Shown here in pieces: positions 1-9,807 of a stretch of 64,000 nt of DNA. The DNA comes from Enterobacteriaceae bacterium 89. GTDB lineage: Bacteria > Pseudomonadota > Gammaproteobacteria > Enterobacterales > Enterobacteriaceae. The notes under the pieces were generated by a model that saw nothing but the letters and a program-made list of their open reading frames with translations, did not search any database and was not told the DNA's origin. Location: NCBI GenBank assembly GCA_014156375.1, contig RQJH01000001.1, forward strand, positions 496,001 through 560,000, read 5' to 3'. Position numbers and translations under genes: made by a program. Numbering within the stretch: position 1 is the stretch's first letter; the number at the start of each line of letters is the position of its first letter.

Positions 1-2978
1 TCAGCAGCCAGCTGCTGGAAAAAAGCCGCCAGGCGCAGCAGGAACAGGAACGCGCCCGGGAAATTGCCGACTCCTTAAACCAACTGCCCCAACAGCAGAC
101 TGACGCCCGTCGCCAGCTAAACGATGTGGAACGCCGGGTCGGCACCGCTACCGGCAATACCGCGCAGGCTCAGAATCTGAGTTTGCAGGCCGAATCAGCC
201 AAATTAAAAGCGCTGGTCAATGAACTCGAACTGGCTCAGCTCTCAGCCAATAACCGCCAGGAGCTGGCAAGAATGCGCTCGGAGCTGGCGCAGAAGCAGA
301 GCGAGCAGTTAGATACCTATCTGCAGGCGCTGCGCAATCAGCTCAACAGCCAGCGCCAGCGTGAAGCCGAAAAGGCACTGGAAAGCACCGAGCTATTAGC
401 AGAAAACAGCGCTAACCTGCCGGAAAGTATCGTTAAGCAGTTTACCGTGAACCGCGAGCTTTCTCTGGCGCTGAACCAGCAGGCGCAGAGGATGGATCTG
501 GTGGCTTCACAGCAACGTCAGGCAACCAATCAGACGCTGCAGGTACGTCAGGCGCTGAACACTCTGCGCGAACAGTCACAGTGGCTTGGCTCGTCGAATC
601 TGCTGGGTGAAGCCTTGCGCGCTCAGGTGGCGCGTCTGCCGGAAATGCCAAAACCGCAGCAGCTGGATACCGAAATGGCCCAGCTGCGCCTGCACCGCTT
701 GCACTATGAAGAATTGCTTACTCAGCAGCGCCAGGCTCAGCAGGCGGATACCCCATCGCTCAGCGCCAGCGAAACAAGAATCATGGATGCACAGCTGCGC
801 ACCCAGCGTGAGTTGCTCAACTCCCTGCTGCAGGGAGGCGATACGCTGCTGCTGGAGCTGACCAAGCTAAAAGTGGCTAATGGTCAGCTGGAAGACGCGC
901 TGAAAGAGATCAACGAGGCCACGCACCGCTATCTGTTCTGGACCTCAGACGTCAGCCCGGTCGGCTTCGCCTGGCCGCTGGAAATCGTGCAGGATTTACG
1001 CCGCCTGATTTCTCTCGACACCTTCAGCCAGCTTGGCAAAGCCTCGGCGATGATGCTGACCAGCAAAGAGACGCTGCTGCCGCTGTTTGCTGCGCTGATC
1101 CTGGTCGGGTTCAGCATCAGCTCCCGTAAACACTTTACGCGCTTTCTGGAGCGTTCCAGCAGCCGTGTAGGCAAAGTGACGCAGGATCACTTCTGGCTCA
1201 CGCTACGCACCGTATTCTGGTCGATTCTGGTGGCCTCACCGCTGCCGGTATTGTGGATGACGCTTGGCTACGGTTTGCAGGAAGCGTGGCCGTATCCGCT
1301 GGCGGTGGCCATTGGCGATGGGGTAACGGCTACCGTTCCGCTGCTGTGGGTGGTGATGATTTGCGCCGCCTTCGCCCGCCCGAACGGCCTGTTTGTCGCC
1401 CACTTTGGCTGGCCGCGTAACCGCGTGGCCCGCGCCATGCGCTACTACCTGATGAGCATCGGGCTGATTGTGCCGCTGATTATGGCGCTGATCATGTTCG
1501 ACAATCTCGACGATCGTGAATTCTCCGCTTCGCTGGGCAGGCTGTGCTTTATGCTGATTTGCGGCGCGCTGGCGGTGGTGACGCTGAGCCTCAAACGAGC
1601 AGGCATTCCGCTGTTCCTCGATAAAGAGGGCAACGGCGACAACATGGTTAACCGCATGCTGTGGAACCTGCTGATGGGGGCACCTCTGGTGGCGATCCTG
1701 GCGGCAGCCGTGGGCTATCTGGCAACGGCGCAGGCGCTGCTGGCACGCCTGGAAACCTCGGTCGCTATCTGGTTCCTGCTGCTGGTGATTTACCACGTGA
1801 TTCGCCGCTGGATGCTGATCCAGCGCCGTCGCATCGCCTTCGACCGCGCCAAGCATCGCCGCGCGGAAATGCTGGCCCATCGCGCACGCGGTGAAGAAGA
1901 ATCTCATCACCACAGCACCAGCCTCGAAGGCTCGCCGGAAGTGGATATTGCTGAGGTCGACCTTGATACCCTCAGCGCCCAGTCGCTGCGGCTGGTGCGC
2001 TCGATCCTGATGCTCATCGCGCTGTTATCGGTGATTGTGTTGTGGTCTGAAATTCACTCGGCCTTTGGCTTCCTCGAGAACATCTCACTGTGGGATGTCA
2101 CCTCCACGGTGCAGGGCGTGGAAAGTCTCGAGCCGATAACGCTTGGCGCGGTGCTGATCGCCATCCTGGTCTTTATCATCACTACCCAGCTTGTACGAAA
2201 CCTCCCGGCGCTGCTTGAGCTGGCCGTCCTTCAGCATCTCAGCCTCACGCCGGGCACGGGTTATGCCATCACCACCATCACCAAATACCTGCTGATGCTG
2301 ATTGGCGGCCTGGTGGGCTTCTCGATGATTGGTATCGAATGGGCCAAACTACAGTGGCTGGTCGCCGCACTCGGTGTGGGTCTCGGTTTTGGTTTACAGG
2401 AGATTTTCGCCAACTTTATTTCTGGCCTGATCATCCTGTTCGAAAAACCGATCCGCATCGGTGATACCGTCACGATCCGCGATCTGACCGGCAGCGTCAC
2501 CAAAATCAACACCCGCGCGACCACCATCAGCGACTGGGATCGCAAAGAGATCATCGTGCCGAACAAGGCGTTTATCACCGAGCAGTTTATTAACTGGTCG
2601 CTGTCAGACTCCGTGACTCGCGTGGTGCTCACCGTTCCGGCTCCGTCGGATGCCAACAGCGAAGAGGTCACGCAGATCCTGATGACCGCCGCAGAGCGCT
2701 GTTCGCTGGTGATTGATAATCCGGCACCGGAAGTCTTCCTGGTCGACTTACAGCAGGGGATCCAGATTTTCGAGCTGCGAATCTATGCCGCTGAAATGGG
2801 CCACCGCATGCCGCTGCGCCACGAGATCCACCAGCTGATCCTGGCAGGCTTCCGCGAGCACGGTATCGACATGCCGTTCCCGCCGTTCCAGATGCGTCTG
2901 GAAAGCCTCAACGGTAAACAAACGGGGAAAACCATGACGTCGGCGGGTCGTACAAGTCGTAAAGCGGGAAGTTTATAA
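1..2978 (+). CDS. mscM: Miniconductance mechanosensitive channel MscM, 5'-truncated by the window edge
   Basis: The reading frame is already open at base 3 and runs to a TAA at 2976-2978, giving about 991 residues of a family whose E. coli member has about 1107, so the N-terminus lies off the window. The first ~280 visible residues are Gln/Glu/Arg-rich helices typical of the large periplasmic coiled-coil domain. Then come about eleven hydrophobic segments, and finally an MscS-type pore region around residue 810 (GVGLGFGLQEIFANFISG) followed by the beta-rich vestibule (GDTVTIRD, NKAFITEQFINW). MscM is an inner-membrane osmotic safety valve. The C-terminal tail is polar and ends in Arg/Lys/Ser-rich sequence. 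In E. coli it follows psd. Identity is very likely from length, architecture and map position. Confidence 0.95.
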   Translation, partial: SSQLLEKSRQAQQEQERAREIADSLNQLPQQQTDARRQLNDVERRVGTATGNTAQAQNLSLQAESAKLKALVNELELAQLSANNRQELARMRSELAQKQSEQLDTYLQALRNQLNSQRQREAEKALESTELLAENSANLPESIVKQFTVNRELSLALNQQAQRMDLVASQQRQATNQTLQVRQALNTLREQSQWLGSSNLLGEALRAQVARLPEMPKPQQLDTEMAQLRLHRLHYEELLTQQRQAQQADTPSLSASETRIMDAQLRTQRELLNSLLQGGDTLLLELTKLKVANGQLEDALKEINEATHRYLFWTSDVSPVGFAWPLEIVQDLRRLISLDTFSQLGKASAMMLTSKETLLPLFAALILVGFSISSRKHFTRFLERSSSRVGKVTQDHFWLTLRTVFWSILVASPLPVLWMTLGYGLQEAWPYPLAVAIGDGVTATVPLLWVVMICAAFARPNGLFVAHFGWPRNRVARAMRYYLMSIGLIVPLIMALIMFDNLDDREFSASLGRLCFMLICGALAVVTLSLKRAGIPLFLDKEGNGDNMVNRMLWNLLMGAPLVAILAAAVGYLATAQALLARLETSVAIWFLLLVIYHVIRRWMLIQRRRIAFDRAKHRRAEMLAHRARGEEESHHHSTSLEGSPEVDIAEVDLDTLSAQSLRLVRSILMLIALLSVIVLWSEIHSAFGFLENISLWDVTSTVQGVESLEPITLGAVLIAILVFIITTQLVRNLPALLELAVLQHLSLTPGTGYAITTITKYLLMLIGGLVGFSMIGIEWAKLQWLVAALGVGLGFGLQEIFANFISGLIILFEKPIRIGDTVTIRDLTGSVTKINTRATTISDWDRKEIIVPNKAFITEQFINWSLSDSVTRVVLTVPAPSDANSEEVTQILMTAAERCSLVIDNPAPEVFLVDLQQGIQIFELRIYAAEMGHRMPLRHEIHQLILAGFREHGIDMPFPPFQMRLESLNGKQTGKTMTSAGRTSRKAGSL

Positions 2979-2997
2979 GACTGAGGGCATATGATCC

Positions 2998-3026
2998 ATT
3001 GGCCACTTTTAGTGGCCAATTTTTTC
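2998..3026 (+). terminator. Intrinsic terminator of mscM
   Basis: A perfect 10-bp stem (ATTGGCCACT/AGTGGCCAAT) with a 3-nt loop begins about 20 bp after the mscM stop and is followed directly by six T residues. It has the classic form on the + strand; on the opposite strand there is no U-run, so it probably serves mscM only. Confidence 0.9.
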
Positions 3027-3032
3027 TTCTGG

Positions 3033-3350
3033 TTACCAAAGGCAAAACTGGTAGCGTGCAACGAATTGCCACAGCCAAAATGCGCTTATCAATGCAGTCA
3101 CCAAATAGATAAGCCAATCACTTTTTCTTTTAATCAGAATGACATAAACCACAGGAAAGAACACTGGGAGAGTCAGAATCATGCCTACTTCCCGAATATC
3201 ATCATTCTCAATGTACGCCATAAGTTCACATATGTTCTCTATTCCACCGTCCCTAATCCACCACTCTTTATCCTGAATGGACCAAAGCATAATCCAGCAA
3301 ACGGAAGCGATCAGCCAGAGAGTCGTCAGAGAGAATTTTTTCCAGCTCAT
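3033..3350 (-). CDS. Small three-helix membrane protein, candidate immunity or accessory partner of the upstream muramidase-like gene
   Basis: I do not recognise this 105-residue protein. Three hydrophobic segments are visible at about residues 8-24, 56-74 and 81-99. Lys4-Lys5 and the KRK after helix 2 predict an inside N-terminus. The strongly acidic loop (about 25-55, rich in Glu/Asp/Trp) would then face the periplasm. The ATG follows the TAG stop of the upstream gene with no gap (TAGATG) and has an AGGA-type Shine-Dalgarno inside that gene's end, so the two are almost certainly co-translated. The DNA is clearly more AT-rich than its neighbours. By analogy with effector-immunity pairs, a periplasm-exposed membrane protein coupled to a cell-wall-lytic enzyme could be its immunity protein. 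A holin-like helper is the alternative. Both are inference. Confidence 0.75.
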   Translation of the reverse strand: MSWKKFSLTTLWLIASVCWIMLWSIQDKEWWIRDGGIENICELMAYIENDDIREVGMILTLPVFFPVVYVILIKRKSDWLIYLVTALISAFWLWQFVARYQFCLW

Positions 3351-4061
3351 CTACCGTCCTTCCAGGATGTCCATTATGGCTTCCCTCTTTTCAAGTATCC
3401 TACGACCATATTCACTGTACTCACGCGAAGGCTTCCCTTTCGGCTCATATATTGAGTGAACTATATCATCTTTATTTCTTTGAGTACCACGATTATAGCG
3501 AGCACCTGCGAGAATAATCTGGTCATCGGTGAGAATTGATGTGTTAATACCAGGGTTATCATAAAGAATGAGATCGCGAAGATGAAATGCAACCAATCTA
3601 ATATTGAATCTATTATCCAATAAACATTGAGCAAGTCGATACTCCTGGAAATGGTCTAATGTTCTTGGGTCAATTCCCAGAGTCTCAGCTGCCACACCAA
3701 TTTGAATAGCAATAGAACCAACTGATGTTTTATTAGCACTCCTGTGTTCTCGCCCTAAAATTTCATCCAACACCTGTCTGGCAATCAATATGCCAGTCCC
3801 TTTGGTCATTTCAGGAGTGCCTCCGACTTCAGCAACTGCCACTCCAGCTAACAATAGAGAAGGAATTTCTGCTTCACTGGCATACTGTACAATTGAATTT
3901 CGGTAATAAAAAAGCCATGATGTCTTATAAAGCCACAAATACGCATCACCTGTCATCAAATCCCAATTCGTAGGCAAGGCATACCAACGAAACAGATCAA
4001 GACCATTCCAATGAGGGAACCCATATTCATCAACCTGACAAAACAAGAGAGATTCATTCAT
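3351..4061 (-). CDS. Lytic-transglycosylase/lysozyme-like protein without signal peptide (candidate effector)
   Basis: A 236-residue protein that I cannot assign to a named gene. Three spaced elements resemble the lysozyme-like superfamily. Glu78 in AGVAVAEVGG is placed like the catalytic glutamate. SVGSIAIQI (113-121) resembles the G-x-x-Q-I strand signature of lytic transglycosylases, and ARYNRG (187-192) matches their A-Y-N-x-G motif in both spacing and order. There is no signal peptide or membrane anchor, and the N-terminus is rich in Trp/Tyr. The C-terminal 40 residues are highly charged. Base composition is AT-rich, unlike mscM and yjeM on either side, which suggests horizontal acquisition. 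It is directly followed, with no spacing, by a small membrane protein gene. A peptidoglycan-targeting toxin exported by another system is the best guess; the function is inferred from motifs only. Confidence 0.7.
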   Translation of the reverse strand: MNESLLFCQVDEYGFPHWNGLDLFRWYALPTNWDLMTGDAYLWLYKTSWLFYYRNSIVQYASEAEIPSLLLAGVAVAEVGGTPEMTKGTGILIARQVLDEILGREHRSANKTSVGSIAIQIGVAAETLGIDPRTLDHFQEYRLAQCLLDNRFNIRLVAFHLRDLILYDNPGINTSILTDDQIILAGARYNRGTQRNKDDIVHSIYEPKGKPSREYSEYGRRILEKREAIMDILEGR

Positions 4062-4236
4062 ATTTAAAATACCTCATATCCATACCGTCAGGCATAATAA
4101 TGAAGTTACGTTATTTATAACTGTGAGCTACTTTAAAAATAAGATGAAAGATTTTAATTTCACGCTTAAAAAATTAGCTTATTCAGTCTATGTGTCCATA
4201 AACTGAATAGCTTTTACTGCATAAGAAACTACAGCT

Positions 4237-5739
4237 TTATTCTACTGCCCACTGAGGCAGTTTGGCTATCTTTCGGCTATGCCTCTGATAAATCCCCAGC
4301 GCAAGCAGCGAGAAGAAAATCGGCCCACCGATCATCCACAGGGTACTGCTCCAGTCTCCGGCTTCAACCACCGGCTGAATAATGGTGAAAATGTTGGCAA
4401 AAGAAACCACCAGTACCACCATCAGCGTCGCCGCAAGCGTGGAAGCCCGTGTTTTGAAAATAACAAACGGACGATCCAGATTCTGTTTCGCCTTGAAGAA
4501 CGGGAACGCGATGCACAGGAACAGATACGGCAGCGTCATCGAAACGTTAGCCATCAGCGTCAGCTTGTTATAAAACGCCGAGGCGGTATCGCCACCAAAC
4601 GACACCAGCAGAATGAACAACCCAACCAGTAGACACTGCATCCACATTGCCGTTGCTGGCATGCCATTGGCGTTAATACGGGTCATTGGACGCGACCACA
4701 GTTCTTTTGGCGTGCCCTGTATAATCGCCTTCAGCGGTGAATAGCTCAGCGTGAAGAACGCCCCGGTATAGGCGAGGAACATCGACAAACCGGTAATTCT
4801 GGCAAACCATACGCCGGTCAGCGCCGCCGCTTCCGGCGACAGATGCAGCGCATTGCCAAGCGTCGTGCCGAGGCTGGTCATCAGCACATAGGTGATATTG
4901 CCGAGGTTGGTCGAGTGATTACTCAGCACCTGCGACCAGTTGGCGCACACGCCCCACAGCACAATCGCCAGCGAGTAACCGACGGAAATAACGATTGCCG
5001 CGATGATAATCCCTTTGGCAAAGTTCTTTTCCGGCTTCTCGGTTTTATCCACCAGCCCGCCAACCGCTTCAATCCCGCCATAGGCAAAAATCGCGAATAC
5101 CACAAACGCCAGCATCGCCAGCCCGGACTGGTAGTTCGGGTTCGGTGATGAGGTGAAATCCAGCGGCTGAGCAAAATGACCGCCGTTCAGGATCAGGATC
5201 GCCATGCTGACCAGCAGCAACACGAGGTTCAGACACATCACCGCGATACCACCAATCGCCGTAATTTTGGCAATTTTATTGATACCTTTCACGGCGATAA
5301 ACGTCACCAGGAACATCCAGCCAACGGCAAGAATACCGACGGTTTGCGTAGAGGTCAGTCCGCCGATGGCCCAGGTTTGCGTCTGGTCGGTGCCGAATAA
5401 AAACGTGGAAAGCGGCACCCAAATTTTCGCCGCGGTGCTTACCATCCACACCACGTAAGAGGAGAACCACATGAACGTGCCAATGAAGGCAAAACGCGGC
5501 CCGACGCTGTGGTTCATCCATGAGTAGATCCCGCCCTCTTCCTTGCGATAGGCAGACCCCATCTCCGCCATCATCAGCGCGAAGGGAATGAAGAAAAACA
5601 ATGCAGAAAAAAGATAAAAAGGCATCGCGCTGTAGCCCATCAGATAAAAAGCTGAAGGGCTGTTAGCGAAGCCAAACACCGAGGTGAAGATCATTAATAT
5701 CAGCCCAATCAGGCTCATCTTCTTAATTTGTTGCGGCAT
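4237..5739 (-). CDS. yjeM: Amino-acid permease YjeM (APC family)
   Basis: This 500-residue polytopic inner-membrane protein has about twelve to fourteen hydrophobic segments and the N-terminal APC-family pattern (GLILMIFTSVFGFANSPSAF). It matches YjeM of E. coli in length and overall sequence. It is an uncharacterised amino acid/polyamine/organocation transporter and its substrate is not known. The start is the ATG at 5739 with an upstream GAGA-type ribosome site. It stands alone between the AT-rich two-gene island and epmA. The 175 bp beyond its stop are AT-rich without a clear hairpin-plus-T terminator. Confidence 0.92.
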   Translation of the reverse strand: MPQQIKKMSLIGLILMIFTSVFGFANSPSAFYLMGYSAMPFYLFSALFFFIPFALMMAEMGSAYRKEEGGIYSWMNHSVGPRFAFIGTFMWFSSYVVWMVSTAAKIWVPLSTFLFGTDQTQTWAIGGLTSTQTVGILAVGWMFLVTFIAVKGINKIAKITAIGGIAVMCLNLVLLLVSMAILILNGGHFAQPLDFTSSPNPNYQSGLAMLAFVVFAIFAYGGIEAVGGLVDKTEKPEKNFAKGIIIAAIVISVGYSLAIVLWGVCANWSQVLSNHSTNLGNITYVLMTSLGTTLGNALHLSPEAAALTGVWFARITGLSMFLAYTGAFFTLSYSPLKAIIQGTPKELWSRPMTRINANGMPATAMWMQCLLVGLFILLVSFGGDTASAFYNKLTLMANVSMTLPYLFLCIAFPFFKAKQNLDRPFVIFKTRASTLAATLMVVLVVSFANIFTIIQPVVEAGDWSSTLWMIGGPIFFSLLALGIYQRHSRKIAKLPQWAVE

Positions 5740-5945
5740 ATCTCTGTCCAGGCAGGGGCATCGTCAGGAGCCGACACCGGTTCATTGCGTGTTATGAGCG
5801 CGGATAGTAGCAAACATCCAGTGAAATCGTGTGGGTATTAGGGCTAAAGTAGCCAGAGCCACCACGTAAAGAGGAAATGACAGTCAATTGAGCTGTGAGG
5901 AAAAATTACGCAGGGAAACAATTACGTGAGGGGAAAATGAGGGAG

Positions 5946-5982
5946 TGTGCTGACGTTTACTGGCTGTAAAAACGTCAGCACA
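5946..5982 (-). terminator. Perfect 13-bp inverted repeat after epmA, probable terminator
   Basis: TGTGCTGACGTTT and AAACGTCAGCACA form an uninterrupted 13-bp stem with an 11-nt loop, starting 9 bp downstream of the epmA stop on the minus strand. The sequence after the stem on that strand has only a short interrupted T tract, so termination may be moderate. Confidence 0.6.
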
Positions 5983-5990
5983 TTTCGGAT

Positions 5991-6968
5991 TTACGCCCGA
6001 TCGACGGTAAACGCGATCACATCAGCAAGCTGTTCTGCGCCCAGCGCCAGCATCACCAGACGATCCACGCCCAGTGCAACGCCGGAACAGTCCGGCAGGC
6101 CAGCTTTTAACGCTTCCAGCAGATTGACGTCAATCGGCTGCTGCGGCAGACCGCGCGCGGCGCGCTTGCGATTATCCTGCTCAAAGCGCTGCTGCTGCTC
6201 GCGAGAATCGGTCAGCTCGTGGAAACCATTCGCCAGCTCAATACCTTTGTAATACACCTCGAAGCGCTCGGCCACGCGGTGATCTTCGGTGCTGATCTGC
6301 GCCAGAGACGCCTGGCTTGCCGGGAAGTGATAAACAAAGGTCGGGCGGTCTTTGCCGATGTGCGGCTCTACGCCCATCGTAAACAGCAGCTGCAATAGGG
6401 TATCGCGATCTTCTTCGGTGTCAGCAATATTGCTGAGATCGAGCTTCGCCGCTACTTCACGCAGCAGCGGTTTATCTGCCGACAGCGGATCAATTTCCAG
6501 ATGACGCTGGAAAGCCTGCTGATAGGAGAGGCTTTCCGCTGGCTGGCACTCAAGCACCTGCTGCAAGAGATCGTCCACTTCGTTAATCAGACGATACATG
6601 TCGTAGTGCGGGCGATACCACTCCAGCATGCTGAATTCCGGATTATGATGGCGACCCATCTCTTCGTTACGGAAGCTGCGGCACAGCTGGAACACCGGGC
6701 CACATCCTGCCGCCAGCAGGCGCTTCATGTGGTATTCCGGGCTGGTCATCAGATACAGATTGACTCCCTGAGAATGACCAGGGCCAACGAAACGTGTCTC
6801 AAACGGCACCAGATGAATATCCGTTACCGTCGCCTGACTCATGCAGGGCGTTTCCACCTCAAGCACGCCGCGGTCAGCAAAGAAGCGGCGAATTTCCGCC
6901 ACAATGGCCGCACGTTTTAACAGATTGGGGATGGAGGCGCTCGGCTGCCAGGTGGCCGTTTCGCTCAT
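5991..6968 (-). CDS. epmA: EF-P lysyl-lysine ligase EpmA (GenX/PoxA)
   Basis: This is a class II lysyl-tRNA synthetase paralogue that lacks the anticodon-binding domain (325 residues versus about 505 for LysS). Class II motifs are present: motif 2 region FRNEE near residue 102, and motif 3 [12 protein letters not shown] near 295. It ligates (R)-beta-lysine to Lys34 of elongation factor P. EpmB, which makes the beta-lysine, and EF-P itself are encoded 6-8 kb downstream in this window. The start chosen ([17 protein letters not shown]) matches the E. coli protein; seven extra codons upstream are open but not conserved. It is divergent from frdABCD, as in E. coli. Confidence 0.97.
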   Translation of the reverse strand: MSETATWQPSASIPNLLKRAAIVAEIRRFFADRGVLEVETPCMSQATVTDIHLVPFETRFVGPGHSQGVNLYLMTSPEYHMKRLLAAGCGPVFQLCRSFRNEEMGRHHNPEFSMLEWYRPHYDMYRLINEVDDLLQQVLECQPAESLSYQQAFQRHLEIDPLSADKPLLREVAAKLDLSNIADTEEDRDTLLQLLFTMGVEPHIGKDRPTFVYHFPASQASLAQISTEDHRVAERFEVYYKGIELANGFHELTDSREQQQRFEQDNRKRAARGLPQQPIDVNLLEALKAGLPDCSGVALGVDRLVMLALGAEQLADVIAFTVDRA

Positions 6969-7128
6969 GGTCAAACTCTCCGAAGACAAACAAGGGCACG
7001 AAGTCTACCCGCAACGCCCGAAGGAGACAAATTTTGCCCACTGAAAAACCGATTTCATTAGGGAATGGCAATTTCGTGACGCAATCCATCAATTTCAATG
7101 ATAAATCCCCTGACAGATCAGCAAAAAA

Positions 7129-7170
7129 ATCGAACGCGTCAAATTTCCCTTTCAACCTTACGGATATACT
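7129..7170 (+). promoter_or_regulatory. frdABCD promoter with FNR-type site
   Basis: An imperfect FNR palindrome (ATCGAACGCGTCAA; one half site reads TTGAC on the other strand) is centred near 7135.5. A good -10 hexamer TATACT lies at 7165-7170. With a start point about 7 bp after the -10, the palindrome sits at about -41.5, the standard class II FNR position. Anaerobic activation of frd by FNR is established in E. coli; the site here is read by eye. Confidence 0.7.
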
Positions 7171-7279
7171 GCTTTACCCATAAAGGAGCAGTGGAATCGC
7201 TTTCGCAATTACCGTGCCGTTTGAGTGAACTACCTTTGGTAATGCGTGTTGCGAAATAACATCAATCTGGAGGAATGTC

Positions 7280-9070
7280 GTGCAAACCTTTCATGCCGAT
7301 CTGGCCGTTATAGGCGCTGGCGGAGCGGGATTACGAGCTGCCATTGCCGCAGCACAAGCCAATCCCAACGCTAAAATCGCATTGATTTCAAAAGTCTACC
7401 CCATGCGCAGCCACACTGTTGCTGCCGAAGGCGGGTCTGCGGCAGTCGCCCAGGATCATGACAGCTTTGAGTACCATTTTCACGATACGGTAGCCGGCGG
7501 AGACTGGCTCTGCGAGCAGGACGTCGTCGATTACTTCGTTCACCACTGCCCGACTGAAATGACCCAGCTGGAGCAATGGGGCTGCCCGTGGAGTCGCCGC
7601 GAAGACGGTTCCGTCAACGTGCGCCGCTTCGGGGGGATGAAAATCGAGCGTACGTGGTTTGCCGCGGATAAAACCGGCTTCCATATGCTGCACACCCTCT
7701 TCCAGACCTCCCTGCAATTCCCACAAATTCAACGCTTCGACGAGCACTTCGTCCTCGACATTCTGGTCGATGATGGTCAGGCGCGCGGTCTGGTGGCGAT
7801 GAACATGATGGAAGGCGAGCTGGTGCAGATTCGCGCCAACGCCGTGGTCATGGCTACAGGCGGCGCTGGTCGCGTCTATCGCTACAACACCAACGGTGGC
7901 ATCGTCACCGGCGACGGCATGGGCATGGCGCTGAGCCACGGCATTCCGCTGCGCGATATGGAATTCGTCCAGTATCACCCAACCGGTCTGCCGGGTTCCG
8001 GCATTCTGATGACGGAAGGCTGCCGTGGTGAAGGCGGGATTCTGGTCAACAAAAACGGCTACCGCTATCTGCAGGATTACGGCATGGGTCCGGAAACCCC
8101 GCTCGGCGAGCCGAAAAATAAATACATGGAACTTGGTCCGCGCGACAAAGTGTCCCAGGCGTTCTGGCACGAGTGGCGCAAAGGCAACACCATCCCAACG
8201 CCGCGTGGCGATGTGGTCTATCTCGACCTGCGCCACCTCGGCGAGAAAAAACTGCTGGAACGTTTGCCGTTCATCTGCGAACTGGCAAAAGCCTACGTGG
8301 GTGTGGATCCGGTCAAAGAGCCGATCCCGGTTCGTCCGACCGCGCACTACACCATGGGCGGTATCGAAACCGATCAGCAGTGTGAAACTCGCATTAAAGG
8401 CCTGTTCGCCGTCGGCGAATGTTCCTCCGTAGGCCTGCACGGCGCTAACCGTCTGGGCTCCAACTCACTGGCTGAGCTGGTGGTCTTTGGTCGCATGGCT
8501 GGCGAAAGAGCAATGGAACGCGCATCCACCGTGGGCGAAGCCAACGGTGCGGCGCTGGACGCACAGGTTGCCGACGTGGAAAAACGCCTGAAGGCGCTGG
8601 TGAATCAGGAAGGTAACGAAAACTGGTCGAAGATCCGCGACGAAATGGGCCTCTCCATGGAAGAAGGCTGCGGCATCTACCGTACGCCGGAGCTGATGCA
8701 GAAAACCATCGACAAGCTGGCTGAGCTGCAGGAACGCTTCAAGCGCGTGCGTATCACCGATACCTCCAGCGTGTTCAATACCGATTTGCTGTACACCATC
8801 GAGTTGGGCCACGGCCTGAACGTTGCCGAATGTATGGCGCACTCCGCCATCGCGCGTAAAGAATCCCGCGGCGCACACCAGCGTCTGGATGAAGGCTGCA
8901 CCGAGCGTGATGACGTTAACTTCCTCAAGCACACCCTCGCGTATCGCGATGCGGACGGCACCACACGTCTTGACTACAGCGACGTGAAGATCACCACGCT
9001 GCCGCCGGCGAAACGCGTGTATGGCGCAGAAGCAGAAGCTGCCGAGAAGAAGGAGACGGCAAATGGCTGA
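7280..9070 (+). CDS. frdA: Fumarate reductase flavoprotein subunit FrdA
   Basis: The 596-residue catalytic subunit of the anaerobic quinol:fumarate oxidoreductase. The N-terminal dinucleotide fold ([16 protein letters not shown]) is followed by [10 protein letters not shown], whose His45 carries covalent FAD. The substrate-site motifs HPTGLPGSG and [10 protein letters not shown] lie around residues 232 and 355. The start is a GTG with a strong AGGAGG-like ribosome site (GGAGGAATGTC). The protein is slightly shorter than the 602-residue E. coli form because of its variable Ala/Lys/Glu-rich tail. It is the first gene of frdABCD and overlaps frdB by 8 bp. It acts on the cytoplasmic face of the inner membrane. 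Confidence 0.99.
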   Translation: MQTFHADLAVIGAGGAGLRAAIAAAQANPNAKIALISKVYPMRSHTVAAEGGSAAVAQDHDSFEYHFHDTVAGGDWLCEQDVVDYFVHHCPTEMTQLEQWGCPWSRREDGSVNVRRFGGMKIERTWFAADKTGFHMLHTLFQTSLQFPQIQRFDEHFVLDILVDDGQARGLVAMNMMEGELVQIRANAVVMATGGAGRVYRYNTNGGIVTGDGMGMALSHGIPLRDMEFVQYHPTGLPGSGILMTEGCRGEGGILVNKNGYRYLQDYGMGPETPLGEPKNKYMELGPRDKVSQAFWHEWRKGNTIPTPRGDVVYLDLRHLGEKKLLERLPFICELAKAYVGVDPVKEPIPVRPTAHYTMGGIETDQQCETRIKGLFAVGECSSVGLHGANRLGSNSLAELVVFGRMAGERAMERASTVGEANGAALDAQVADVEKRLKALVNQEGNENWSKIRDEMGLSMEEGCGIYRTPELMQKTIDKLAELQERFKRVRITDTSSVFNTDLLYTIELGHGLNVAECMAHSAIARKESRGAHQRLDEGCTERDDVNFLKHTLAYRDADGTTRLDYSDVKITTLPPAKRVYGAEAEAAEKKETANG

Positions 9071-9797
9071 GATGAAGAATCTGAAAGTCGAGATCGTGCG
9101 CTACAACCCGGAAGTGGACACGGCCCCGCACAGCGCTTTTTATGAAGTGCCTTACGACGAACAAACCTCGTTGCTTGACGCGCTGGGGTATATCAAAGAC
9201 AACCTCGCGCCAGACCTGAGCTACCGCTGGTCCTGCCGTATGGCCATTTGCGGCTCCTGCGGCATGATGGTCAACAAAGTGCCGAAACTGGCCTGTAAAA
9301 CCTTCCTGCGTGAATACGAGAACGGTTTAAAGGTAGAAGCGCTGGCGAATTTCCCAATCGAGCGCGATTTGGTGGTCGATATGACCCACTTTATCGAAAG
9401 TCTGGAAGCGATTAAGCCTTACATTATCGGCAATTCGCGCACGCCGGATCAGGGGCCAAACAAGCAGACTCCGGCGCAGATGGCGAAATACCATCAGTTC
9501 TCCGGCTGCATCAACTGTGGCCTGTGCTATGCCGCCTGCCCGCAGTTTGGTCTGAATCCGGAATTTATTGGCCCGGCGGCCATTACCCTGGCGCATCGCT
9601 ATAACGAAGACAGCCGCGACCACGGTAAGAAAGAACGTATGCCGCAGCTCAACGGTAAGAACGGCGTCTGGAGCTGTACGTTTGTCGGTTTCTGCTCGGA
9701 AGTGTGTCCGAAGCACGTCGACCCGGCAGCGGCCATTCAGCAGGGCAAAGTAGAAAGCTCGAAAGACTTTCTTATCGCGACCCTGAAACCACGCTAA
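9063..9797 (+). CDS. frdB: Fumarate reductase iron-sulfur subunit FrdB
   Basis: A 244-residue electron-transfer subunit. The N-terminal ferredoxin domain carries the [2Fe-2S] cysteines ([10 protein letters not shown] ... LAC, about 57-77). The C-terminal domain carries [12 protein letters not shown] for the [4Fe-4S] cluster and [11 protein letters not shown] contributing to the [3Fe-4S] cluster. The start at [12 protein letters not shown] is chosen because it matches E. coli FrdB in length; a longer in-frame start would add a basic 14-residue stretch read from the end of frdA. Electrons pass from menaquinol at FrdCD through FrdB to FAD in FrdA. Confidence 0.99.
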   Translation: MAEMKNLKVEIVRYNPEVDTAPHSAFYEVPYDEQTSLLDALGYIKDNLAPDLSYRWSCRMAICGSCGMMVNKVPKLACKTFLREYENGLKVEALANFPIERDLVVDMTHFIESLEAIKPYIIGNSRTPDQGPNKQTPAQMAKYHQFSGCINCGLCYAACPQFGLNPEFIGPAAITLAHRYNEDSRDHGKKERMPQLNGKNGVWSCTFVGFCSEVCPKHVDPAAAIQQGKVESSKDFLIATLKPR

Positions 9798-9807
9798 GGA
9801 GTGCATG

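Noticed and set aside
2991..3455. 154-codon frame on the + strand across the AT-rich pair
   Set aside because: It overlaps the end of the mscM terminator and both minus-strand genes; its composition is not protein-like, whereas the minus-strand frames show clear motifs and coupled starts.
7280..7282. frdA lacking an ATG start
   Set aside because: The GTG with a strong upstream AGGAGG-like site gives exactly the conserved N-terminus, so this is a normal alternative start.
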